From Chionomys nivalis (Eukaryota; Chordata; Mammalia; Rodentia; Cricetidae), in contig NC_080092.1 of NCBI RefSeq assembly GCF_950005125.1, positions 77,620,251-77,684,250 of the forward strand: a DNA stretch of 64,000 nt, in the 5' to 3' direction. Under the pieces are notes generated by a model. That model searched no databases. It was not told where the DNA came from and saw only the letters and a list, made by a program, of their open reading frames with translations. Of the stretch, positions 53,494 to 63,024 are shown piece after piece. Numbering within the stretch: position 1 is the first letter of the stretch; every line of letters starts with the position of its first letter. Made by a program: the position numbers and the translations under genes.

Positions 53494-56400
53494 CTCTGGG
53501 GGGTCTTTTCAGCCTGCAGGTGAGTTTGGGTGTCCTGGAGGAGGCTGGGAGGGGGAGATTTTTGTCATAGGCTGTTGTGGCTGGCAAGGGCTGGTACTTC
53601 ACAGGGAATTTCCCCCTCCCCCAGAGGCTCAGTTCCCAGCTGGGTTCTCCACCCTTCCCTTTTTTTTTTTTTTTTAAGATTTATTTATTTTTGCATGTGG
53701 GTGCTTTGTCTGCACACCCGAAGAGGGCATAGGATCGTTAAAGATGGGTTGTGTCAGGTCCCGTTATAGGTAGTTGTGTTAGATACCTTTATAGCTAGAT
53801 GGTTATGGACTGCAGTGGGAGTGCTGGGGCTTGAACTCGGGTCCTCTAGAAGAGCAGTCAGTACTCCAGCCCTCACCTTTCCCTTCTTAAGTCAGAGCTC
53901 ATCTGTTCCTTTCAGGGCCAACCCCTCCAGCCCCGCAGTAATGTCCCCTACTCTTGTGTCAAAGGGGCCATTCAGAAGCACCAATATTAGTTCCAGGCAT
54001 GGCGGCCTGTAATCCCAGCATTTGGGAGCTGCAGGATTGCTTGAGTTTGAGGCTGGCCTGTGCTGAAGAGTGAGAACCTGTCCCTGCCAGTGCTAATGTG
54101 ACAGTAATTCACTCAAGGGTGGAAGTGGCTTCCCTCCTGTTGTTTCCAGCAGGGGCTGTTAACCTAGGACACACAGCTGACCAGGACACAAGGCTTCATT
54201 CCCTGGCTAGTGTTCTCCCTCATGCTGGTAGGGAACGAGGGAGGTAGGTGGTCCGGCAGCAATCCCCTTCCTTTGTTGCAGGCTCGTCCTTGCAAAGCTC
54301 TCCTGACTTCGTGGCATTCCCCAAGCTGGAGCAGCCCGAGGAAGACAAGTACTCCAAGCCCACGGCCCCCACTCCTCCAGCCCCTCCCTCGCCCACAGCC
54401 CCTGAGCCTCCTAAGGCTGACCTCTTCGAGCAGAAGGTGGTTTTCTCTGGCTTTGGGCCCGTCATGCGCTTCTCTGCCACCTCCTCCAGCTCCAGCCGGG
54501 CCCGAGCCCCCTCACCTGGGGACTACAAGTCTCCCCATGTTTCGGGAGCTGGGGCCTCAGCAGGCGGCACCCATAAGCGGATGCCTGCACTGAGTGCCAC
54601 CCTTGGACCTGCCGAGGAGGCTCCTGAGACAGGCCTGAAGGAGAAGAAGCACAAAGCCAGCAAGAGGAGCCGCCACGGGCCAGGCCGTCCTAAGGGTAGC
54701 CGAGGCAAGGAGGGTGCCACGGGCCCCACGGCCTCCCTCCCGGGGGCTCAGCTGGCTGGTTTTACTGGTACTGCTGCCTCGCCCTTCTCTGGAGGCTCCC
54801 TGGTCAGCTCCGGCCTTGGGGGTCTGGCCTCCCGGACCTTTGGGCCTTCAGGAAGCTTGCCCAGCCTGAGCCTGGAATCCCCTCTGCTGGGGGCAGGTTA
54901 GTGACCTCTGTAGTTGAAGAACATCTCAAGGACTAACCAGTCCTGTGAGAAGGCAGGGACTTAAATGGAAGAGTTAGAGGAGATGTAGCTGGGGAGAAAC
55001 TGCTCCAGAAGACAGAATGGAGGTGGATGTCTCTTAGATGTCGTCTCCATGAGGAGACTGGGGTAGACGCCAGCAGGATCAGGAGTGTTCTGATAGAGAA
55101 ATAAGAAAAGCTCAGAATTGCCCAGACCAAGGCGGGGTAGTAGAAGTGAATGGGCAGAGTCCCAGGCATGCAGTGTTCCCTGAAGAGGGGCTGCCTTCAC
55201 CATCTGAAGAGGAGTCTGGGGTATAAGGAGGCCTTAGGGTTTCCTGTGTGTCTTTGTATTTTTAGGAATCTACACCAGTAATAAAGACCCCATCTCTCAT
55301 GGTGGAGGGATGCTGCGGGCTGTCTGTAGCACCCCACTCTCTTCCAGCCTGCTGGGGCCTCCAGGGACCTCAGCCTTGCCCCGCCTCAGCCGTTCCCCAT
55401 TCACCAGCACCCTCCCATCCTCTTCTGCTTCCATCTCCACCACTCAGGTGAGACACTGTTCCTGGGCAGGTGGGGACAGCACCTGCAGTGTGCCCTCTCT
55501 TCTCCAGGTGTGCCCTACCACACTGTCCAGCTGTGGTAGAGGAGGAACAAGCACACTGAGGCTGGAGTCTGGTCCTCCCAACAGGTCTTTTCTCTGGCTG
55601 GCTCTACCTTCAGTCTCCCTTCTTCCCACATCTTTGGAACCCCCGTGGGCACTGTTAACCCCCTCCTCACCCAAGCCGAGAATAGCCACACAGGTATGCT
55701 GGCCCCTGCCCCTGTTCCCTTTTCTTCTGAAGAACATGGCTGTAGAAAGCATGAGGGTCCCCTCCCTCCGGCCATTGCCACCTCTGCCTAAACAGATTTA
55801 TCTTACACACTTCCAGCCAGGGGACACTTTAGGGAAAGCAGTGCTGGGCACGGCAGGGCAGTCCTGCCCCATCCACAGAAGAGAAGTGACCTGCTCAAAG
55901 CCCTAGGTAGAGAATGGCAAAGCCAGCTAAGACAAGCCAGTGTCAGCCCAGTGCACTTGCCCTCTCCCCGGCCCCTCCTGTGCAATGGTAGTCGGGGTCA
56001 CAGAGGTCCCGCCAGCTGGGCTTTCTGCTCTCCACGTGTTTAGGAGTTAAAGGGGGTGGGAGGCAAGCTCCCCCATCTTCTCCCCAGAGTCTCCTCAACC
56101 CCTGAGAGCTGAACAGAGACTTGGGGGCCTGTCAGCCTGGGGGCGGGGCTTGGCTGTAAGCTGCCAGTTGAGTTACAACCAAATCTGACTTCTGTTTCAG
56201 GATTTGGTTGGGTAAAATTGGTGTGTTTTCTATAACCCAGAGCATGTGTGTGTGTGTTTGTCTCCTGTTGACAACAGTTTTCTCATCTGAGTTTATGAAT
56301 ATAAGAAGTCAAAGCTAATTATGATAATACAATGATTAAGGGCTTGCTTTGTGCTTGCTGAGCCTGCCAGCTAAGCCCAGCACTCTTACGACCTTATTTT

Positions 56401-59400
56401 AATCCTGAGAAAGGTTGCTGTACAGAGACTGGTTACCGTTTCAAGGTCACACAGCCAGTGTCTGGTTCAGTTGCTCCAGGTTGGAAGATCTAGAAACAGA
56501 CAGCAAGAGCCCTGTAGGAAGGGGAAGAGCTTCCCTGAGATGGGGGTGCCAAGCTCAGCTCCTGGCCAGTATGAGCTACCAGCCTAGGCTTGGGGGTACT
56601 GGAAAAGGGGGCTGTGTTGAGGTCCTAGGAGCAGCACCCACTTTCCAGGGAGGGCCCTGAGGCAGGTAGCTCCCCTCCCCCTGATCCTTGCCATCCCTTC
56701 TCCTTCCAAGAGCCAGACCTAGAAGACTGCAGCTTCCGGTGTCACGGGACCTCCCCCCAGGAGAGTCTCTCTTCCATGTGAGGGAGGGTGTACCTTGGTG
56801 GAGGGAGGAGTGGGTGGGGGCAGGATTGAGGACCTCCTGGTTGGCCGGGGTGGGCTGGAATCTATGCTAGGTGAGCCTGAGTTCAAGTCTCCTCTGGCCT
56901 CAGGTCTCCCATCAGCAGCCTCCCTGCGCTCTTCGACCAGACAACAGCGGCGCCCTGTGGGGGTGGCCAGTTAGACACCACAGCCCCGGGCACAACAAAC
57001 ATGGAGCAGCTGCTGGAGAAGCAGGGCGATGGAGAGGCTGGTGTCAACAGTGAGCGGGGAGCACGGGGACGGGAGGCCTGTCCCAGCCACTCCTTCCCCT
57101 TTCCCTAGGGACTCAAGCCTTTTGTGGCCCCAGGGCTGTTTTATTTCTTTTAAACATTTATATTTTAATTCATTTTACATTCCAACCAAGGTTCTCCCGC
57201 CACTCCCCCCCCCACTCCTCCCAACAGGTAAGGGCTCCCATGAAGAGTTGACATCGTTTGGCACATTAATTTGAGGCAGGATCAAGCCCCTCCCCTCCAC
57301 ATTAAGTCTGAGTGTGGCACACACACACCTCACCCCCCGCCCCAGGGCTCCTCTTTAACTTTGCATAGGTGGTGCTCTTGGTCTGCCTGTGCTAACTCTA
57401 CCTTTGTTCCTCATGACCTCCTGGCACAAGTCGTAACCAAACCCCAGGTTGTACTCACTTCCCTCAATCTCAGTAACATCAGGGGCCTCCTGCAGTCCTC
57501 AGACCTCTATCCCAGATCTGCCTCCCCAAAGGCATCTCTCTGGTAACCTTTGCCCTCTAGACCCAGTCCCTCCCACTGGCCCTGCCTCCTTGATGCATGC
57601 TGTACTAACCTCAGGCTCCTCCTCTCTCTCTGAAGTTGTGGAGATGCTGAAGGCCCTGCATGCGCTGCAGAAGGAAAACCAGCGGCTCCAGGAGCAGATC
57701 CTCAGCTTGACAGCCAAGAAGGAGCGACTGCAGATCCTCAATGTGCAGCTCTCTGTGCCCTTCCCTGCCCTGCCTGCTGCCCTGCCTGCCGCGAACGGCC
57801 CTGTCCCAGGGCCCTATGGGCTGCATCCTCAAGGTGAGGGCATCCAGTCTAGTCTGCGGTAGGAATTCCTGCCCGGTGGCTTGAACTAGCCTCATTGCAT
57901 CTCCCATATTCTCTCCTTTAGTGGGCAGCAGTGACTCCCTGAGCACCAGCAAGAGCCCTCCAGGGAAGAACAGCCTTGGCCTGGACAATTCCCTGTCCAC
58001 GTCTTCCGAGGTGGGCACAGGGAGGAGGAACTGGAGAGAGGTCCTTTCAGTCTAGTTCTATCCAGCAGCTGTTGGAAGCTGGCCACTGAAAGGATTGGTT
58101 GTTATTTTAAATAAGTAGTATGGGTGGGTGCCTCCTTAATACAGGGCACTGACTAAGTAAGCAGTGAATGAAGTAGACTCAGGCCTCTCGAAGATGGGCT
58201 GAACCCAAGAGAACAGCAAATTGCAAAGGAGAAATAATAGAAAGATGAGCTCAATTAAGGGCTAAAGGAGCCCGAGAGAAGGCGGCCGTCTTGGGGAGGG
58301 AGTGTTGAGAAGCCTTTGTGATGGGTTTCTCACAGTGCCTCACACACGCTAATCCCTGTGTAATTGGTGGCGGTTGGAATAGCAGTTGCTATTGTTATGT
58401 TGTGGTTATTATTGGAATCCAACAAACCGGGCACTTGGTTCTTCTCTGCCCTTACTTACTGTGACTTGGGGCAGTCATAATCATAAAAGCAACACCAGTT
58501 GCGAGCTTGCCCTGCAGAGTTTCTTAGTCTTCACAGCGACCTTGCGGAAGGATATTGCTGTCACCTACAGTGCATGAATACATAAACCAAGGCAGAGGTT
58601 GAACCCAGGGCTACCTACCCAAGGCCCTGAGTTGTGGGATTTGAACCTGAGCCTCTCGCTCCAATGACAGTTCTGTTGCTCTTGGCTGCAGAGTTCCTTA
58701 ACTGATAACGTCAGTGACTTTAGCCGTGACGTGGAAATGACAGAATAGTACAGGTCCGTACTCACCCCTGGACCTGGTTCCCTTGGAAAATCAGTACCAT
58801 TACCATTGTTCATCATGAAGCCAGACTAGCAAAGGGTGCTGGGCCTCTGGAGGTAGCCAGTAAACATGATCTACAGCCTTTTAGCTCTCCTCACCGAGCC
58901 CTGCTGTTTCTCCAGGGTGCCTGGAGCCTTAAGGGGGCTTTGCTTCAAGAGAATGCTGGTGGATACTGGGCTGGGGGCCAGAAAGGTCATGCTGGCCCCC
59001 TGCCCTCTGACTTGTCCCTTCCCCCTCCTCCCCAGGACCCACACTCAGGCTGCCCGAGCCGCAGCAGCTCATCGCTGTCCTTCCACAGCACGCCCCCACC
59101 GCTGCCCCTGCTCCAGCAGAGCCCTGCCGCTCTGCCCTTGGCCCTGCCCGGGGCCCCTGCCCCGCTCCCACCGCAGCCACAGAATGGGCTGGGCCGGGCA
59201 CCCGGAGCAGCGGGGCTGGGGGCCATGCCCATGGCTGAGGGGCTATTGGGTGGGCTGGCTGGCAGCGGGAGCCTGCCCCTCAATGGGCTTCTGGGGGGGT
59301 TGAATGGGGCTGCTGCTCCCAACCCTGCGGGCTTGAGCCAGGCTGGCGGGGCCCCCACGCTTCAACTGCCAGGTTGTCTCAACAGGTGAGGGAGAGCTCA

Positions 59401-62400
59401 GCCCTAGGGAAGGGAATGGGAGGCTGGATGTGGGAGGGATGCCCCCCAACACCCCCTTGTCCCACCCAAAGGAAAAAAATACCCTTTGGCCCTATTGCAT
59501 TTATAGTTCTGGCAGTCTGTTGACTTTAGGGACTCCTCAGACTTCAGCTCTGGGTGTATCTGGACAGGAGTAGTTCAGGGGACAAGATCTGAATCATGTC
59601 CCTACTGCTAGTCTTCTGGACAGGTTGTCCATCTGCCTGGGCTTGAGGGCGTCTGGGAACTCGTGGGTGTGGGGTCTTCCTCTTGGTATCTTCTTACCTA
59701 TGTTATTCCGGCCTCAGCCTGACAGAGCAGCAGAGACACCTCCTTCAGCAGCAAGAGCAGCAGCTCCAGCAGCTCCAGCAGCTCCTGGCCTCTCCACAGC
59801 TGACCCCAGTGAGTATCCCCTCCCTTGCTATCCCCTGCCAGCTCTACCCAAAGAGCCTACCTCCAAGAATGCAACCATGGAGAGGGTCTCCAGGCTGGTG
59901 GGCTTGAACCTGGGGGGTTTGTGAGCAGTTGGAAGAGACTGTTTTCAGGACCTCTTGGGCGCTGGGCTGGCCTTCGGGTCACATTGTAGTGACAGAGTTT
60001 GGAGAGTGGCAGGTCCAGTAGGAACTGAGTTCTGCAGTCCCTGCCCCAGTAGTCCTCGGGGAATTTCCAGGATCTTGGGGAGGTTTCTATGCAGGTGACA
60101 TTCTCTCGACCACCTTTTAAAAATGAGGGATTCAAGCTGGAGTGTGGCTTAGCGGCTCCCCACGCATTAGGTCCTTGTCTGCATCCCCTTCAAGGCAGAC
60201 AAACAAAATGAACAGATGATGGTTGCTGGGTGTGGTGTGTGGTATATGACAGTAGTCCAAACATTTTGGAGCCTGCGGCTGGGGAATGGCCATGAGTTTA
60301 AGGTGGGCCTGGGCCACATGATGAGTTGGAGTCTGCCCAGGACTTCAGAATAAGACATGAGTCTTAAAGAAATAAAATAACCAAGAAAAAAAAAATAAAA
60401 CAAAAACCCCAAACAGTAAGAAGTCTGTTAAGATGATTCCACAGAGCTGGGTGGTGGTGGCACATGCCTTTAATCCTACCACTTGGGCAGTAGAAGCAGG
60501 CGGATCTCTGTGTTCGAGGCCAGCCTGGTCTACAGAGAGAGTTCCAGGGCATCCTCCAAAGCTACAGAGAAACCCTGTTTCAGAACCCCACCCCCTAAGA
60601 TGGCTCCACAGGAAAGGACCTTGCTGTCTACTTGGTGACCTGAGTTCCATCCGTGGAACCCACACGGTGAGAGGGGAGAATAGAGTCCCTGACCACCAGT
60701 TATACCCCCTAACACAGAAAGTAAATAAGTGTAATTTACAAATAATTATTCAAGAAGAGAAGCAGTTGAACCGATTACTTTCTGGGAACAGAAATAACAT
60801 GATTTCTTTGACAGAATGTCATTCTGTTTGTTTTTGAGACAGCTGGGTGTTTTGTGGTTCTCACATACACACTGGGTTTCTCTGTGTGGCCTTGGCTGTC
60901 CCATAACTTGTTTTGTAGACCAGGCTACAAAAGATCTATCTGCCCCTTCCTCCTAAATGCTGGGATTGAGGGCAGGCATGTGCCACCATGCCCAGCTTTA
61001 TTTTGTTTCTTGAGACACTAAAAATAAATGCCTTTTAAAGTTAGAGAAAAAAAAATTAGTTGGGGCTGGCATTTTATGCCTATAATCTCAGTGTGCACGT
61101 GGGAAGTAGAGGCAGAAGAACCGAGAGTGTCGGCTCCATATCAAGTTTGAGGCCAGCCTGGGCTGAATGGGACCCTGCCTCAAAAACAAAGCAATTTTTT
61201 GCACCCCCTTTTCTATTTATTTTTATTTTACATATCTGCCTGTGTACTACATGTGTGCAGTGCCCACAGAGGCCTGAAGAGGGCATTGGGTACCCTGGAG
61301 CTAGGCTGTTTGCAGATTGTTGAAAGCTACCTTGTAGCTGCTGGGACTTAAATCCAGGTCCCGTGGAAAAGTAGCCATTGAGGCATCTTTCTTGGCCACA
61401 GACAAATTTTTTTTTCTTTGTTTTTGTTTTTTGAGGCAGTGTCTCACTAACCTCTGATTGGCCTGGAACTCCATTTACAGACCAGGCTGACCTTGAACTC
61501 ACAGAGATTCTTCACCTTCTTCCTGAGGGCCACCAAGTCTTTCAAACTAGTTTTTGAAAGAAAAAAAAAAAAAAAAAGAAGGGAAGTGCTTGGAGATTGT
61601 TGTCCCATTTCCGTGCCTTCTGTTTGGAGTGTGGTTGTCGTAGGGACTGAGGACCTGACACGGTGGACAGGGCCAGAGCTGTATATGGCCTGCACTTGCC
61701 CAGGTGCTCAGTTGGCAGCTGCTTACCTGGTCACATGTAGTCCTTTTCTTGTCCAGATAGGGAGACAGATGCCCAGAGTGCCAAAGTAGAGACAGACTCT
61801 TGGTCTTCCTGTCATGGGCCTTGGGGTTCCGATATGAGGGGCCCTGGTCTGGCAAGGCAGGTAGCCTTGGGGAGACAGCAAGGCCACTATCACCAAGCAG
61901 TCTGTCCTTGCAGGAGCACCAGACTGTGGTCTACCAGATGATCCAGCAGATTCAGCAGAAACGGGAGCTGCAACGGCTGCAGATGGCTGGGGGCTCCCAG
62001 CTGCCCATGGCCAGTCTGCTGGCTGGAAGCTCCACCCCACTGCTGTCTGCGGGCACCCCTGGCCTGCTGCCTACAGCATCAGCCCCACCCCTGCTGCCTG
62101 CTGGAGCCCTGGTGGCCCCTTCGCTCGGCAGCAATACAAGTCTCATGGCTGCAGCAGCTGCAGCTGCAGCAGTAGCAGCAGCAGGCGGACCGCCAGTCCT
62201 CACTGCCCAGACCAACCCCTTTCTCAGCCTGCCCGGGGCAGATGCCAGTGGGAGTGGCCCCAAAGGAGGGGTGAGTAAGAGGCCTGGGTCTTCCTTTGTC
62301 CCTTCTAAGGGACAAGCAGAGAGGGATGGTTACAGTGACATCATCAGATAGATCTGTAGTGGGAGGCGGCAACCCCTAGGTCAACCAGATAGCCGGCTGC

Positions 62401-63024
62401 AGACAGCAGGACCTCAGTGCCCATTGGGGTTCCTTTCTTCAGAGGCAAGAAAGGCCACTCTGAGCCATTTAGAGAAAACAGCCTTCCAGCTTGGTGAGAT
62501 GGCTCAATGTATAAAAGGGTGCTTGCCACCAAATCTGATGACCTAAATTGGATCTCAGGGACTCATGTACTGGAGGAGAGAGCTGATTCAGGGGATCTGT
62601 CGTCTATTGTGCACACATGCGTGTGTATACATGCATATACACATTGACTGTGGTTTTTTGTTTTGTTTTAAAGTCTATTTTAAAAACCAGCTTTCCAGTG
62701 GGAGGAGTAGTTAAAAAATGCTGTTTCCCTCCTGTGTGCGGCAGTTAGAAAGAGATGCCCTTCTGGGCAGGCCTGTTTCTTCTTGGAGAACTCACTCACC
62801 TGAGCTCAGGAAGCCAGCTCTGGGCACAAGTCAGGCACTCTCACTCCACACAGTGCGGACAGGCGAGGCCTAGCTGCTCCATACTCTGCTCCAGTAGCCT
62901 CTGCCGTCCTTGGGAGCTGTTCTACCTGGGCATTAGGGCCAGGTGCCTCCAATACTCAAAACCTCCCTTCCTGTCTTTCCAGACCACTGACAAAGGAGCC
63001 TCAGCCAGCCAGGAAAAAGGCTAA
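44712..63024 (+). CDS. MLLT6: MLLT6 (AF17): PHD-finger and leucine-zipper chromatin protein, 20 coding exons
   Basis: The spliced frame gives 1111 residues (human about 1093) with every exon in phase. Residues about 5-184 form a PHD-zinc knuckle-PHD module (C-x2-C pairs from CCVCSDERGW on), the histone H3-reading part of the AF10/AF17 family. A Gly-rich linker follows (192-222), then basic KDKERLKQKHKKRPE, a poly-Ser block, an AT-hook-like GPGRPKGSR (about 496-504), the octapeptide/leucine-zipper segment (737-785) that in this family binds DOT1L, a Gln-rich stretch (about 952-971) and an Ala tract (1058-1069). It acts in the nucleus in DOT1L-linked H3K79 methylation; in human leukaemia the locus is an MLL (KMT2A) fusion partner. 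Coding exon joins: 44712-44820, 46027-46106, 46523-46577, 46754-46863, 47858-47961, 48323-48416, 50512-50730, 51265-51363, 53300-53519, 54282-54896, 55266-55447, 55585-55693, 56711-56777, 56904-57049, 57636-57833, 57922-58010, 59036-59385, 59718-59808, 61914-62270, 62983-63024. Confidence 0.97.
46027..46106 (+). CDS. MLLT6: MLLT6 exon 2
   Basis: Residues 37-63 (ACYGIVQVPTGPW, then CRKC), completing PHD1. Acceptor CTTAG, donor GTGAGT. Confidence 0.96.
46523..46577 (+). CDS. MLLT6: MLLT6 exon 3
   Basis: A 55-base exon for residues 64-81 (RCELCPHKDGALKRTDNG), the zinc-knuckle linker. Acceptor GACAG, donor GTGAGG. Confidence 0.96.
46754..46863 (+). CDS. MLLT6: MLLT6 exon 4
   Basis: Residues 82-118 (GWAHVVCALYIPEVQFANVL onward). 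Acceptor CCCAG, donor GTCAGT. Confidence 0.96.
47407..47620 (+). mobile_element. B2-type SINE in MLLT6 intron 4
   Basis: GGGCTGGAGAGAGGGCTTGG to AAATAAATAAACTCTTAAAA, sense to the gene. Confidence 0.85.
47858..47961 (+). CDS. MLLT6: MLLT6 exon 5
   Basis: Residues 119 to 153 (TCYICEEQGRESKAASGACM onward), the start of PHD2. Acceptor CTGCAG, donor GTGAGA. Confidence 0.96.
48020..48178 (-). mobile_element. reverse B1 in MLLT6 intron 5
   Basis: GTTTTTCTGAGACAGGGTTT to CACCACTGCCCAGC, with part of the middle lost. Confidence 0.85.
48323..48416 (+). CDS. MLLT6: MLLT6 exon 6
   Basis: Residues 153-184 (CAQMAGLLCEEEVLEVDNVK onward), ending the PHD2 module at FSKM. Donor GTGAGT. Confidence 0.96.
48417..50511 (+). 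other. MLLT6: MLLT6 intron 6
   Basis: About 2.1 kb, mostly unique, with a MIR-like scrap near 48770-48810 and one forward B1-like SINE at about 50195-50345. Confidence 0.75.
50512..50730 (+). CDS. MLLT6: MLLT6 exon 7: Gly-rich linker
   Basis: Residues 185-257. GGN codon runs encode about 30 glycines with Ser/Thr, then GRRSRSASPSTQQEKHP. Acceptor TTCAG, donor GTGACG. Confidence 0.95.
51265..51363 (+). CDS. MLLT6: MLLT6 exon 8: basic segment
   Basis: Residues 258-290, SRKDKERLKQKHKKRPESPP onward, nuclear-localisation-like. The donor GTATTA is weak. Confidence 0.95.
51364..53299 (+). other. MLLT6: MLLT6 intron 8
   Basis: About 1.9 kb without young SINEs. MIR-like antisense fragments lie at about 52440-52565 and 52630-52690 (GAGAAGTTACATAATTTGTC, TGCTGTGTGTCTGGCAC). 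Confidence 0.65.
53300..53519 (+). CDS. MLLT6: MLLT6 exon 9: poly-Ser block
   Basis: Residues 291-363. TCC/TCT codons encode a run of about 13 serines after FTSA, a length-variable coding microsatellite. Acceptor TTAG, donor GTGAGT. Confidence 0.95.
53675..54090. repeat. reverse B3-type and B1-like SINEs in MLLT6 intron 9
   Basis: B3-type at about 53675-53875 and a weak forward B1-like element at about 53992-54085. Confidence 0.65.
54282..54896 (+). CDS. MLLT6: MLLT6 exon 10: largest exon, AT-hook-like motif
   Basis: Residues 364-568. Contains LFEQKVVFSGFGPVMRFSA, a Pro-rich stretch and LKEKKHKASKRSRHGPGRPK with a GRP core as in AT hooks. Acceptor TTGCAG, donor GTTAGT. Confidence 0.95.
55266..55447 (+). 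CDS. MLLT6: MLLT6 exon 11
   Basis: Residues 569-629 (IYTSNKDPISHGGGMLRAVC onward). Acceptor TTTTAG, donor GTGAGA. Confidence 0.95.
55585..55693 (+). CDS. MLLT6: MLLT6 exon 12
   Basis: Residues 630-665 (VFSLAGSTFSLPSSHIFGTP onward). Acceptor AACAG, donor GTATGC. Confidence 0.95.
56330..56480 (-). repeat. MIR fragment in MLLT6 intron 12
   Basis: GATTAAGGGCTTGCTTTGTG through TTTCAAGGTCACACAGCCAG is the antisense MIR core. Confidence 0.75.
56711..56777 (+). CDS. MLLT6: MLLT6 exon 13
   Basis: A 67-base exon, PDLEDCSFRCHGTSPQESLS, ending inside a Met codon (AT|G). Acceptor CCAAG, donor GTGAGG. Confidence 0.95.
56904..57049 (+). CDS. MLLT6: MLLT6 exon 14
   Basis: Residues 688-736, ending NMEQLLEKQGDGEAGVN. 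Acceptor CTCAG, donor GTGAGC. Confidence 0.95.
57636..57833 (+). CDS. MLLT6: MLLT6 exon 15: octapeptide and leucine zipper
   Basis: Residues 737-802. VEMLKALHALQKENQRLQEQ and the following heptad leucines form the DOT1L-binding coiled coil of the family. Acceptor TGAAG, donor GTGAGG. Confidence 0.96.
57922..58010 (+). CDS. MLLT6: MLLT6 exon 16
   Basis: Residues 803-832, Ser-rich (VGSSDSLSTSKSPPGKNSLG onward). Donor GTGGGC is weak. Confidence 0.94.
58011..59035 (+). other. MLLT6: MLLT6 intron 16
   Basis: About 1 kb, unique apart from MIR-like text at about 58510-58665. Confidence 0.6.
59036..59385 (+). CDS. MLLT6: MLLT6 exon 17: Pro/Leu/Gly-rich
   Basis: Residues 833-948, with HSTPPPLPLLQQSP and GLLGGLAGSGSLPLNGLLGG. 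Acceptor CCCAG, donor GTGAGG. Confidence 0.95.
59718..59808 (+). CDS. MLLT6: MLLT6 exon 18: Gln-rich
   Basis: Residues 949-979, LTEQQRHLLQQQEQQLQQLQ, with repeated CAG codons. Acceptor CTCAG, donor GTGAGT. Confidence 0.95.
60220..61520. repeat. SINE cluster in MLLT6 intron 18
   Basis: B1-like 60220-60400, forward B1 60440-60590, B2-like 60600-60720, reverse B1 60845-61000, B1-like 61055-61195, reverse B3 61205-61405, reverse B1 fragment 61410-61515. This is the only SINE-dense intron of the gene. Confidence 0.7.
61914..62270 (+). CDS. MLLT6: MLLT6 exon 19: coiled coil and poly-Ala
   Basis: Residues 980-1098. EHQTVVYQMIQQIQQKRELQ is helical. A GCN run later encodes 12 residues, all Ala but one Val. 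Acceptor TTGCAG, donor GTGAGT. Confidence 0.95.
62485..62655 (+). repeat. diverged B2-type SINE in MLLT6 intron 19
   Basis: CTTGGTGAGATGGCTCAATG and CTCATGTACTGGAGG follow a B2/B3 order. Confidence 0.65.
62983..63024 (+). CDS. MLLT6: MLLT6 exon 20 (coding part)
   Basis: Encodes TTDKGASASQEKG then TAA, matching the conserved family C terminus. Acceptor TTTCCAG. Confidence 0.97.
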   Translation, partial: TTDKGASASQEKG

